A DNA stretch of 64,000 nt from Kitasatospora indigofera (lineage in GTDB: Bacteria > Actinomycetota > Actinomycetes > Streptomycetales > Streptomycetaceae). A program made the translations under genes and the position numbers. The stretch is taken from the NCBI RefSeq assembly GCF_014655955.1, contig NZ_BNBO01000004.1, forward strand, positions 243,840 to 307,839, written 5' to 3'. The notes under the pieces are model-generated. The model searched no databases and was not told the DNA's origin. It worked only from the letters and a program-made list of their open reading frames with translations. Each line of letters starts with the position of its first letter. The first letter of the stretch is position 1. Shown piece after piece: positions 18,459 through 25,436 of the stretch.

Positions 18459-18578
18459 GGTGGCTCGTCCTCTCGGGTCGGATGCGCGGGTGGGTGCGGT
18501 GGGGTGTTCGGGGTGCCTCGGGTGGAGTGGGGTGAGGTGGGGTGCGGTGAGGTGCCCGGGGTGCGTGCGACGGGTGAT
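18459..18578 (+). other. G-rich tract between egtC and egtD
   Basis: The plus strand (template for neither transcript's sense; the egt genes run on the minus strand) carries many GGGG/GGTG runs, for example around 18490-18560. It encodes nothing recognisable. The runs could form a quadruplex on the plus strand; this is only an inference from base order. Confidence 0.3.
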
Positions 18579-18603
18579 CCGTGGGCCCGGCCCGGGCCCA
18601 CGG
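18579..18603 (-). terminator. 25-nt palindromic hairpin after egtC
   Basis: Two 12-base arms, CCGTGGGCCCGG and its exact complement, flank a single C. As RNA it would fold into a long GC stem with a minimal loop. It follows the egtC stop by 17 bases on the minus strand and precedes egtD, so it probably ends or attenuates the egtABC message. Confidence 0.5.
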
Positions 18604-18641
18604 TCACAGCGGCCGTACGGTCACAGCGGGCGTACGGTCAC
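18601..18641. repeat. 17-bp tandem repeat at the egtC 3' end
   Basis: Unit CGGTCACAGCGGCCGTA at 18601-18617 is repeated with one change at 18618-18634 and partly again to 18641. The egtC stop codon lies in the second copy, so the last codons (VTVRPL) also appear as an [12 protein letters not shown] duplicate after the stop. Confidence 0.8.
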
Positions 18642-19358
18642 GCCCTCCGTGGTCGCCAGCACCAGGGAGCGGTCCGGGACGGGCGCCCAGTCGGGGCCGT
18701 CGTCGCCGGGCTCCGAGGCGAGCAGCACGCCGTGCCCCGGGCGGCTGCGCCGGAACAGCGTGTCGCCGTAGGTGGTGGCGGCGATCGTGCGGCCGTCCGT
18801 CAGCAGCAGGTTCAGCCGGGCGTCCGTGCAGGCGGCGACGTCCCGCACGGTCGCGGCCAACGCCTCGCCGGGGCCCGCGCCGGCTCTCAGCCGGTGCAGC
18901 ACCAGGGCCCAGACCAGGGCCGAGTCGCTGCGGGCCTCCAGGGAGAGCAGTTCGGCGGGCGGCAGCAGGGCGGCGACCGCGTCGAGCTTGTCCGGCCAGC
19001 CCTGTACGGCGCCGTTGTGGCTGAACAGCCAGCCGTCGGCCCCGAACGGCGCGGCCGCGGCTTCGCCGGCCGCACAGCCCTCGGTCGCGGAGCGGACGGC
19101 CGCCAGCACGGCACGGCTGCGCACCACCCGGGCCAGGTCGGCGAAGGACGGGTCGGCCCAGATCGGGCCGGCCCGGCGGTACCGGGCCGGCACCGGATCG
19201 CCGTCCGCGTACCAGCCGACCCCGAACCCGTCGACGTTCACCGTGCCGTACCGCTGCATCCTGGGCGCCCAGGACTGCCGGTGGAGCCCGAACGGCGGCT
19301 CGACGATCAGTTCGCCCAGGGCCACCGGTGCGCCCAGATAGGCCAGATGACGGCACAT
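18621..19358 (-). CDS. egtC: Gamma-glutamyl-hercynylcysteine sulfoxide hydrolase EgtC
   Basis: A 245-residue class II glutamine amidotransferase-type hydrolase that removes glutamate from gamma-glutamyl-hercynylcysteine sulfoxide. The nucleophile is Cys2, exposed by removal of Met (MCRHLAYLG). Family motifs include VNVDGFGVGWYADGD, FSHNGAVQGW and ARSDSALVWALVL. Its ATG overlaps the egtB stop by one base (TGATG), indicating coupling. The 3' end is modified by a 17-bp tandem duplication that leaves the reading frame intact. Confidence 0.94.
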   Translation of the reverse strand: MCRHLAYLGAPVALGELIVEPPFGLHRQSWAPRMQRYGTVNVDGFGVGWYADGDPVPARYRRAGPIWADPSFADLARVVRSRAVLAAVRSATEGCAAGEAAAAPFGADGWLFSHNGAVQGWPDKLDAVAALLPPAELLSLEARSDSALVWALVLHRLRAGAGPGEALAATVRDVAACTDARLNLLLTDGRTIAATTYGDTLFRRSRPGHGVLLASEPGDDGPDWAPVPDRSLVLATTEGVTVRPL

Positions 19359-20779
19359 CAGCGCCGCTCCGGGTCGCGGGCGGTGCGGAACCCGGCGAAG
19401 ATCTGCCGCCGGACCGGGTAGTCCCAGTTCCGGAACGTCCCCCGGCAGGCGACCGGGGCCACCGCGAAGCAGCCGCCGCGCAGCACCTTGTACTCCGGGC
19501 CGAAGAACACCTCCGAGTACTCCTTGTACGGCCAGGCCCGGAACCCCGGGTACGGCCGGAAGTCGCTCGCCGTCCACTCCCAGACGTCGCCCATCAACTG
19601 CCGTACGCCGTACGGGGACGCGCCGGCCGGGTAGCTGCCCACGGGGGCCGGGCGCAGGTGGCGCTGGCCGAGGTTGGCGTGCTCCGGCCCGGGGGCCTGG
19701 TCGCCCCAGGGGTAGCGGCGCGAGCGGCCGCTGACCGGGTCGTACCGGGCGGCCTTCTCCCACTCGGCCTCGGTGGGCAGCCGCCGTCCGGCCCACCGGG
19801 CGTACGCGTCCGCCTCGTACCAGCTGACGTGCAGCACGGGTTCGTCACCGGGGACGGGTTCGACGGCGCCGAACCGTCGGCGCAGCCACTGGCCGCCCTC
19901 CCGGCTCCAGAACAGCGGTGCGACCAGCCCGGCCCGGGTGCGGTGCTCCCAGCCCTCGGGGGTCCACCAGCGGGGTTCCTGGTAACCGCCGTCGGCGATG
20001 AACCGTTGGTAGGCGGCGTTGGAGACGGGCGTGGTGTCCAACAGGAAGTCGGCCAACTCCAGCTCATGGGAGGGGCGTTCGTTGTCCAGGGCCCAGAGCT
20101 CGGTGTCGGTGCCCATCCGGAACGGGCCGCCGGGGATGAGCACCTCGGCGGGCAGGGCGGCGGCGTCGGCCGGGGCCGGCGGGGGCGCCGGGGCGGTCAG
20201 CGCCACCGGGCCCTGCCGCAGCTGATGGGTGATCAGCATCGTTTCGTCGTGCTGCTGTTCGTGCTGGGCGACCATGCCGAAGGCGAAGCCGTCGGTCAGC
20301 AGCGGCGGGCCCTCCAGGGGGCTGCTCGCGAGCAGGTCCAGTACCCGTCCGCGGACCTCGTGCGCGTACGCCCGGGCCTCGTGCGGCGGGAGCAACGGCA
20401 GGCTGGGCCGCTCGGCCCGGGGGTGCTCGAAGGCGTCGTAGAGCGGGTCGATCTCCGGGTGCATCGGGTCCCGGCCGCCGACGTTGCGCAGCAGCCAGAG
20501 TTCCTCCTGGTTGCCGATGTGCGCGAGGTCCCACACCAGCGGCGACATCAACGGCGAGTGCTGGGCGGTGAGATCGGGCTCCTCGACGCAGTCGGTGAGG
20601 GCCGCGGTGCGGGCGCGGGCGGCGATCAGCTCGGTGGCGATCAGCTCCCGCAGGTCCTCGGTGCCGGGGGAGTCCTGGCCCGGAGTCCCGCCGTCGGACG
20701 CCCTGCCGACGCGAGTCCCGCCGTCGGCGGTCCTGGTGCCCGGCGTCCTGCTGCCGGGGTCGGTGTCGTGGTTCAGCAC
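19358..20779 (-). CDS. egtB: Hercynine oxygenase EgtB
   Basis: A 473-residue non-haem iron enzyme that joins gamma-glutamylcysteine to hercynine with oxygen. The N-terminal DinB-like domain supplies the iron histidines: WDLAHIGNQEELWL and QHEQQHDETM. The C-terminal FGE-sulfatase domain starts IPGGPFRMGTDTE and contains LPTEAEWEKAARYD, GDVWEWTASDFRPYPGF and VLRGGCFAVAP. The use of gamma-glutamylcysteine fits the presence of egtA and egtC. It starts with GTG 20779 behind GGAGG and overlaps the egtA stop by seven bases. Residues 1-35 are a low-complexity extension. Confidence 0.95.
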   Translation of the reverse strand: MLNHDTDPGSRTPGTRTADGGTRVGRASDGGTPGQDSPGTEDLRELIATELIAARARTAALTDCVEEPDLTAQHSPLMSPLVWDLAHIGNQEELWLLRNVGGRDPMHPEIDPLYDAFEHPRAERPSLPLLPPHEARAYAHEVRGRVLDLLASSPLEGPPLLTDGFAFGMVAQHEQQHDETMLITHQLRQGPVALTAPAPPPAPADAAALPAEVLIPGGPFRMGTDTELWALDNERPSHELELADFLLDTTPVSNAAYQRFIADGGYQEPRWWTPEGWEHRTRAGLVAPLFWSREGGQWLRRRFGAVEPVPGDEPVLHVSWYEADAYARWAGRRLPTEAEWEKAARYDPVSGRSRRYPWGDQAPGPEHANLGQRHLRPAPVGSYPAGASPYGVRQLMGDVWEWTASDFRPYPGFRAWPYKEYSEVFFGPEYKVLRGGCFAVAPVACRGTFRNWDYPVRRQIFAGFRTARDPERR

Positions 20780-22248
20780 GGTGCGGCCTCCGGGGGTGAG
20801 AGTCGGGTGCCGGAGCGCAGGGCGTCCAGCTGGTCGTCCGCCGGGCAGCGGCCCCGGGCGGGGTAGCGCTCGACGAACTCGGCCATGGCGGTGCGCAGTC
20901 GGCCGGCTCCTTCGAGCCTGCCGAGCGCGGCGTCGGCGGCCGCGAAGCAGGCCAGCGCGGCGCGGCGCAACTGCGGGTCGCCGACCGCCTGGGTGGCCGC
21001 GCGCTGCCAGACCGGGCTCCGCGGCGGGGGCGTGCCGTCGACGGCGGCCAGCGGTTCGAGGGCGGCCAGGGCCGCGTCGGCGGCCACCGGGTCGTCGAAC
21101 AGCGCGCCGGTCAGCGCGGCGGGCACCACCCAGCCGTCGCCGGGCTGCGCGTCGATCATCCGCAGTTCCAGGTGACCGCGCGGCCGGACCGGCGGGAAGA
21201 GCGTGGTGCGGTGGTAGTCCAGGTCGGCCCAGGTCGGCGGACGTTCGCCGCCGCCGCGCAGCCAGTCCCGGAAGGTCAGGCCGGCGGGCGCGGTCCAGGG
21301 CTGTCCGTCCGGCCGCCGGATGCACAGCACCTCGGCGTCCAGCACGTACGAGGCCCAGGCGGCCCGGGGATCCCCGCCGTCCGTCCCGGGCGCGAGGGTG
21401 CGGCTCGGGTCCATCCGGGACCACACGGTCTGCCGGGTGGACCGGTGACCGGTCGGCTTGCCGTCCAGCAGCGGCGAGTTGGCGAAGGCCGCGACCAGGA
21501 CCGGGCCCAGCAGGTGGGCCAGCCGCCAGCGTTCGTGCAGCGCGTGCGGGCCCAGTTCGGAGCCGGCGTCCACGCAGACCTGGACGGAGGCGGTGCCGGT
21601 CATCATGATCCGGCCCCACGGGCCGCCCCGGTCGAAGAATCGTTCCATCGCCAGATAACGGGGATGTTCCAGGACCATCCGGCGGTCGCGGTCCAGGGGG
21701 TCGGTGCCGGTGCCGGTGAGCCGCAGGCCCTGCGCGGCGAAGGCGGACCGCAGGACGGCGAGGTCTCGCCGGGTCTCCTCGACGCATGAGCCGAGGCTGT
21801 CGGCGGGCGGGGAGCTGAGCTCGACCTGCCCACCGGGTTCCAGGGTGATCAACGACCCTGAGGGGAGTACCTGGCCGGGGTGTCCCTGGCCGTCGGGGTG
21901 ACGCGGTAGCGATTCCAGGGCGGCGGCCACGCGTTCCGGTGTGACGGTCGCCTCGGGACATCGGTCGTCATGGACGAACCACTCCACCTCCACCCCGACC
22001 AGCCGGGGCGGACCGATCTTGAAACAGACGCCGGCCATATGGCTCTCGGCCGTCGACTCGGTCAGCGGGGTGACCGCCTGGGGGGCCTGGGTGTCCGGCC
22101 GGGAGCAGGAGCCCGCTCGGGACTGCGGAGCGGATCCGGCACGCTGCGCCGACGGCGGCCGCGCGGCCTGGGTGGCCTGCGGCGACTGCTCGGCGTCCGG
22201 CTGGACCGATGGGCGGTTCGGGCGAACAGGTATCACCGGACTCACCAT
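20773..22248 (-). CDS. egtA: Glutamate-cysteine ligase EgtA
   Basis: A 491-residue ATP-dependent ligase that makes gamma-glutamylcysteine for ergothioneine synthesis. It belongs to the GCS2/EgtA group: GVEVEWFVHDD at the start of the domain (about residue 84), GGQVELSSPPADSL, GRIMMTGTASVQVCVD, NSPLLDGKPTGHRSTRQ and HLELRMIDAQPGDGW. The first 70 residues are a Ser/Gln/Pro-rich extension with no recognised motif. It is the first gene of the coupled egtA-B-C set; 100 bases upstream on the same strand lies a C-S lyase-type gene. Confidence 0.94.
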   Translation of the reverse strand: MVSPVIPVRPNRPSVQPDAEQSPQATQAARPPSAQRAGSAPQSRAGSCSRPDTQAPQAVTPLTESTAESHMAGVCFKIGPPRLVGVEVEWFVHDDRCPEATVTPERVAAALESLPRHPDGQGHPGQVLPSGSLITLEPGGQVELSSPPADSLGSCVEETRRDLAVLRSAFAAQGLRLTGTGTDPLDRDRRMVLEHPRYLAMERFFDRGGPWGRIMMTGTASVQVCVDAGSELGPHALHERWRLAHLLGPVLVAAFANSPLLDGKPTGHRSTRQTVWSRMDPSRTLAPGTDGGDPRAAWASYVLDAEVLCIRRPDGQPWTAPAGLTFRDWLRGGGERPPTWADLDYHRTTLFPPVRPRGHLELRMIDAQPGDGWVVPAALTGALFDDPVAADAALAALEPLAAVDGTPPPRSPVWQRAATQAVGDPQLRRAALACFAAADAALGRLEGAGRLRTAMAEFVERYPARGRCPADDQLDALRSGTRLSPPEAAPC

Positions 22249-22347
22249 CCTCGGGGTTCACGATTGCGGCCCGGTCTTCCTGCCCAGTCTGCTACGGGGC
22301 ATGCGGATCCGCCGTGCAAAGTTCCGATGAACGGGTGTCCATGCAGG

Positions 22348-23556
22348 TCAGAGGGCACGCAGTCGGGCCTCCACGGTCTCCAGCAGGGGGGTCGGGAGGG
22401 CGTAGTTGAGACGTAGCCGCCCGTGCCCGGCCGGGCCGAAACCGGTGCCCTCGGAGAGTTCCAGCCCGCACCGGTCCAGCAGCGCGGCGCGCGCGCCCTC
22501 GGCGGGCAGACCGAGCTCGGCGGCGTCCAGCCAGAGCAGGTACGAGGACTGCGGGCGGGACACCACCGCGCTGCCGAGCACCCCGGTGAGCCGCTCCCGG
22601 GCCCCGACCAGGTGGCGCAGCAGGGCGTCCAGCCACGGACCGCCGTACCGCAGCGCCGCCCGTTGCACGGTCTGCTCCAGCAGGCCGCCCTCCCAGAGCC
22701 CGAACCCGGCCATCAGGCCGGTCAGCCTGCTGCGCAGGGCCGGATCGGGGACGAGGGCGAAGCAACTGGGGACCCCGGAGGTGTTGAAGGTCTTGCCCAC
22801 CGAGTTGAGGGTGACGGTGTGCCGTGCCAGGTCGCCCGCCGCGACCACCGCCACCGGGTGCCGCAGGCCGTGGTCGGGGTGCAGGAGGTCGCCGTGCACC
22901 TCGTCGGAGAGCAGCACCCCGCCCGCCGGTCCGGCTCCGCCGGCCCCGGCCGTGGCCGCGCCGCCCTCGGCGGCGGCCTCGGCGAGGGCGCGGATCTCGG
23001 TATGGGTCCAGACCCGGCCGGAGGGGTTGTGCGGGTTGCTCAGCACGACGGCCCCCGGCCGCCGGCGGGCGAACTCCTCGGCCGGCAGCCGGTACCCGTC
23101 GCCCTCGACGGACAGCGCGATCTCCTGGTAGGGCAGGCCGGCCGCCGCGCAGATCTCGCCGAACCCGGCCCACTCGGGGGTGGGGATCAGCACCGGCCCG
23201 GCCGGCGCGATCGCCTCCAGGAGCAGCCGCAGCGCGGTGCGCGGACTGAACGGCAGCAGCAGCACCCAGTCCGGGTCGACCGCCACCCCGTGCCGGTCCC
23301 GGTACCACCGGGAGACGAGGTCGCGACCGCCCGGGTCGCAGAGGGTGTAGCCGTACGCGCGATGGGCCGCCCGGGCGGCCAGCGCCTCGGCGACGGCCGG
23401 CGGCCCGGGGAGGTCCATGTCGGCCAGGCCCATCGCGATCACCCCGCCCGGAGCCGCCCCGGCCCGGGCCCACTTGATGCTGCCGGTGCCGGTGCGGTCG
23501 AAGAGCCGGTCGAACTCCGCCCCGGGGCGCGGGTCGGCTGCGGGGTGCGGTTCCAA
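22348..23556 (-). CDS. PLP-dependent C-S lyase (MalY/PatB family), candidate EgtE
   Basis: A 402-residue fold-type I PLP enzyme of the MalY/PatB group, which are aminotransferase-like beta C-S lyases. Visible: VIAMGLADMDLPGPPAV (N-terminal family motif), NPHNPSGRVWT, LLSDEVHGDL and the Schiff-base lysine in LNSVGKTFNTSG; the C-terminal Arg lies in GRLRLNYALP. It is on the same strand as egtA, 100 bases upstream. The last step of ergothioneine synthesis needs a PLP C-S lyase (EgtE) and none is otherwise seen here, so this is a good functional candidate although the mycobacterial EgtE belongs to another PLP subgroup. A cystathionine beta-lyase role is the alternative. TTG 23556 follows GGAGGT. 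Confidence 0.8.
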   Translation of the reverse strand: MEPHPAADPRPGAEFDRLFDRTGTGSIKWARAGAAPGGVIAMGLADMDLPGPPAVAEALAARAAHRAYGYTLCDPGGRDLVSRWYRDRHGVAVDPDWVLLLPFSPRTALRLLLEAIAPAGPVLIPTPEWAGFGEICAAAGLPYQEIALSVEGDGYRLPAEEFARRRPGAVVLSNPHNPSGRVWTHTEIRALAEAAAEGGAATAGAGGAGPAGGVLLSDEVHGDLLHPDHGLRHPVAVVAAGDLARHTVTLNSVGKTFNTSGVPSCFALVPDPALRSRLTGLMAGFGLWEGGLLEQTVQRAALRYGGPWLDALLRHLVGARERLTGVLGSAVVSRPQSSYLLWLDAAELGLPAEGARAALLDRCGLELSEGTGFGPAGHGRLRLNYALPTPLLETVEARLRAL

Positions 23557-23682
23557 CGCGGACCTCCGGGGCTGGGCGGGTACGGGCGGCTCGCTGTCAC
23601 GCTAACGCGGGTGGGGGAGGGGCGGGAGTGACTTGCCGGGGTGCGGGGGCGGGCGGGTTTCGCTGGGCGTGGGCCGTCTGTT

Positions 23683-23759
23683 GTCAGCTGCTCTCTGTCA
23701 TCTGAAATCTGACATCTGTCAGCCGTCAGCCGTCATCTGTCATCGGTCATCCGTCATCC
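23683..23759. repeat. Heptamer tandem array, 11 x 7 bp
   Basis: Eleven head-to-tail 7-bp units with consensus GTCATCY: GTCAGCT, GCTCTCT, GTCATCT, GAAATCT, GACATCT, GTCAGCC twice, GTCATCT, GTCATCG, GTCATCC twice. It is much lower in GC than its surroundings and lies between the C-S lyase start (23556) and the GNAT stop (23818). No reading frame in it looks coding. Confidence 0.9.
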
Positions 23760-23817
23760 CGCCCACCGGACCCTCTGCCGCCCCCGCCCACCGCCCGGCG
23801 TCACCGGCACCGCCGGT

Positions 23818-24213
23818 TCAGAGCCGCATCAGTCCGGCTGCCGTCGGGCGGAACCCGCAACGCGCGTAGAAGGCTTCGAGCTCGGGCTCGTAGTCGACGT
23901 GCAGCCAGTGCGCTCCGAGCGTCTGGGCCTCCTCCGCCGCCGCGCGCACCAGGCGTACGCCGAGTCCGGTGCGCCGCTCGTCGGGGTGGACCGTGGTGTC
24001 CAGCACGAAGGCGTGCGCCCCGCCGTCGCCGACCACGTTGACGTACCCGACCAGCCGCCCGGCCCGGTGCAGGGCGACCCAGGTCAGACTGCGTGCGAGC
24101 AGGGGTTCGAAGGCGGTCGTCCGGTGGTCGGGCCAGGCCGCCGTGAACAGTTCGTTGAGGGCCTCGTCCGTCAGGTCGGGCCGGACGGTGAGGACAAGAT
24201 CGTCGTTGGTCAT
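23818..24213 (-). CDS. GNAT family N-acetyltransferase
   Basis: A 131-residue acetyltransferase. The acetyl-CoA-binding segment is HPDERRTGLGVRLVRAAAEEA (about residues 77-97, split motif R-x-x-G-L/G-x-x-L), preceded by the beta-strand HAFVLDTTV and followed by AHWLHVDYEPELEAFYARCGF, the usual C-terminal Y-x-x-x-GF pattern. Length is typical of a single-domain member. The substrate cannot be deduced. It stands alone between the heptamer array and an SRPBCC gene on the same strand. ATG 24213 has only a weak ribosome-binding site. Confidence 0.85.
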   Translation of the reverse strand: MTNDDLVLTVRPDLTDEALNELFTAAWPDHRTTAFEPLLARSLTWVALHRAGRLVGYVNVVGDGGAHAFVLDTTVHPDERRTGLGVRLVRAAAEEAQTLGAHWLHVDYEPELEAFYARCGFRPTAAGLMRL

Positions 24214-24280
24214 GCGCCCAGGCTTTCATCCGCCCGCGACCGCGGGCCGTCGGACCTCCGGGGCGTCCGGGCGGCAGCGG

Positions 24281-24736
24281 TCAGTGCCCGGCCACGGTAG
24301 CCAGGTGATCGCGCAGACCGCGTTCGCCGCCGCGCATCATGGCCGCGTGGTTGGCCAGGAAGACCGGCCGGGCGGGGACGGCGAGCAGGCGCAGCAGCGG
24401 CTTGCCCAGGCGGGCCTCCTCCTCGAACAGCACCTGGGTGCCCAGGGGTTGAGCGGTGACGGTCCAGCGTGACCAGCCGACCAGGTCACCCGTCATCCGG
24501 GCTTCCAGGACGCCGGCGGCCTCGTCCTGCCGGGCGGCGTGGACGGTGAAGACCAGCCGGTAGGGGAGCAGTGAGCGGACGACGAGTTCCCCGGCGTCGG
24601 CCGCCGTCCGCCGGACCGTACGGACCTGTGGCCACCAGCGGGGATATCCGGCGACGTCCGTCAGTACGGTCAGCACCGGGCCGGGTGGGGAGTCGAACTG
24701 CCAGGCGCTGCTGAGGCGGTAGGTGCTGAGATCCAT
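24281..24736 (-). CDS. SRPBCC family (polyketide cyclase/START-like) protein
   Basis: A 151-residue START-like ligand-binding protein. The pattern SPPGPVLTVLTDVAGYPRWWPQVR near the N-terminus (V-x-x-x-L-x-D-x-x-x-YP-x-WWP), alternating strands in the middle (LLPYRLVFTVHAARQDEAAG) and the long C-terminal helix (NHAAMMRGGERGLRDHLA) are usual for this family. Such proteins bind hydrophobic molecules or act as cyclases/dehydratases; nothing here fixes the ligand. Start at ATG 24736 behind AGGGGG. Confidence 0.8.
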   Translation of the reverse strand: MDLSTYRLSSAWQFDSPPGPVLTVLTDVAGYPRWWPQVRTVRRTAADAGELVVRSLLPYRLVFTVHAARQDEAAGVLEARMTGDLVGWSRWTVTAQPLGTQVLFEEEARLGKPLLRLLAVPARPVFLANHAAMMRGGERGLRDHLATVAGH

Positions 24737-25227
24737 CCGGTACCCCCTGAGTGGTGACGCCGGCCGCCCCGGCGCGCCGCGCGCCCGACGGGTGCCGGCC
24801 GCCGCCGTCCGGGCGGCTGCGCCGCGTGCGTCCCGGCCGTGCGTGCTCGACGACCTCTGCCTCCGCGGGCGACTCGTCGCGGTCCCGCCGATCGGCCGAA
24901 CCCTCCTGCCCGGGCTACCCGTTCGGAGCGACCGGCAACCCGGCCCGAGCGCCGGGGCCGCCCGGGAGAGGGCCCCTGCGAGGCCCTCTCCCGGACACCT
25001 TCCGGCCCGGCTTCGGGCCGACTTCCCGTCCGGCTTCGGGCCCGATCCGCCCGACTTCGGGCTCGATCCCGGCCCGGTCCCGGGCTCCGGCCCCACCCGC
25101 CGCGGCCCCGTTCCGGCTCCGTTCCGGCCTCATGCCGGCCTCCTCCCGACCTCGTTCCGGCTCCGTTCCGGTCCCTTTCCGGCCCGGCTCCCGGGCGGCT
25201 TCCGCGCTGCTCGTGGGCCGTATGCCC
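24737..25227. other. Non-coding stretch with degenerate short repeats
   Basis: About 490 bases without a convincing gene between the SRPBCC gene and the cellulase control region. From about 24990 to 25200 it consists of degenerate pieces such as CGGCTTCGGGCC and TTCCGGCTC; CGTTCCGGCTCCGTTCCGG occurs at 25109-25127 and again at 25153-25171. Open frames through it give only repetitive Pro/Arg or Glu/Arg/Gly-rich translations. Confidence 0.6.
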
Positions 25228-25241
25228 GGGAGCGCTCCCAC
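25228..25241. promoter_or_regulatory. CebR-type operator, upstream copy
   Basis: CGGGAGCGCTCCCA matches 13 of 14 positions of TGGGAGCGCTCCCA, the known operator of CebR, the cellobiose-responsive LacI-family repressor of Streptomyces. A TTGACA hexamer begins four bases later (25245), so bound repressor would cover the -35 region of a cellulase promoter. Confidence 0.8.
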
Positions 25242-25379
25242 GATTGACACGTCAACGCGGGCTAGTGGAGGCGGGTTTGTCGAATCGTCGAAATCAGTCC
25301 TAGACCTTGACGGAGCAGTTGCCCCATGGCTTTATATGCCGTGAGGAACGGGATGCCCTCCGACTTCGCCCCCCGATGG

Positions 25380-25393
25380 TGGGAGCGCTCCCA
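25380..25393. promoter_or_regulatory. CebR-type operator, exact match
   Basis: TGGGAGCGCTCCCA, an exact copy of the CebR operator, lies 43 bases before the cellulase start and 152 bases from the first copy. Two sites allow repression with DNA looping or a roadblock; release by cellobiose or cellotriose is the known CebR response. Confidence 0.9.
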
Positions 25394-25436
25394 CTCATTT
25401 CCCCCTGGATCCCCCCCACCCGAAAGGATCCAAGAA

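Noticed and set aside
23683..23759. CRISPR array or iteron origin at the heptamer array
   Set aside because: Units are 7 bp with no spacers and there are no cas or replication-initiator genes nearby.
24915..25250. Possible 111-codon gene on the minus strand upstream of the cellulase
   Set aside because: The translation is a Glu/Pro/Arg/Gly low-complexity product of degenerate DNA repeats, without a ribosome-binding site, and overlaps the CebR-type operator.
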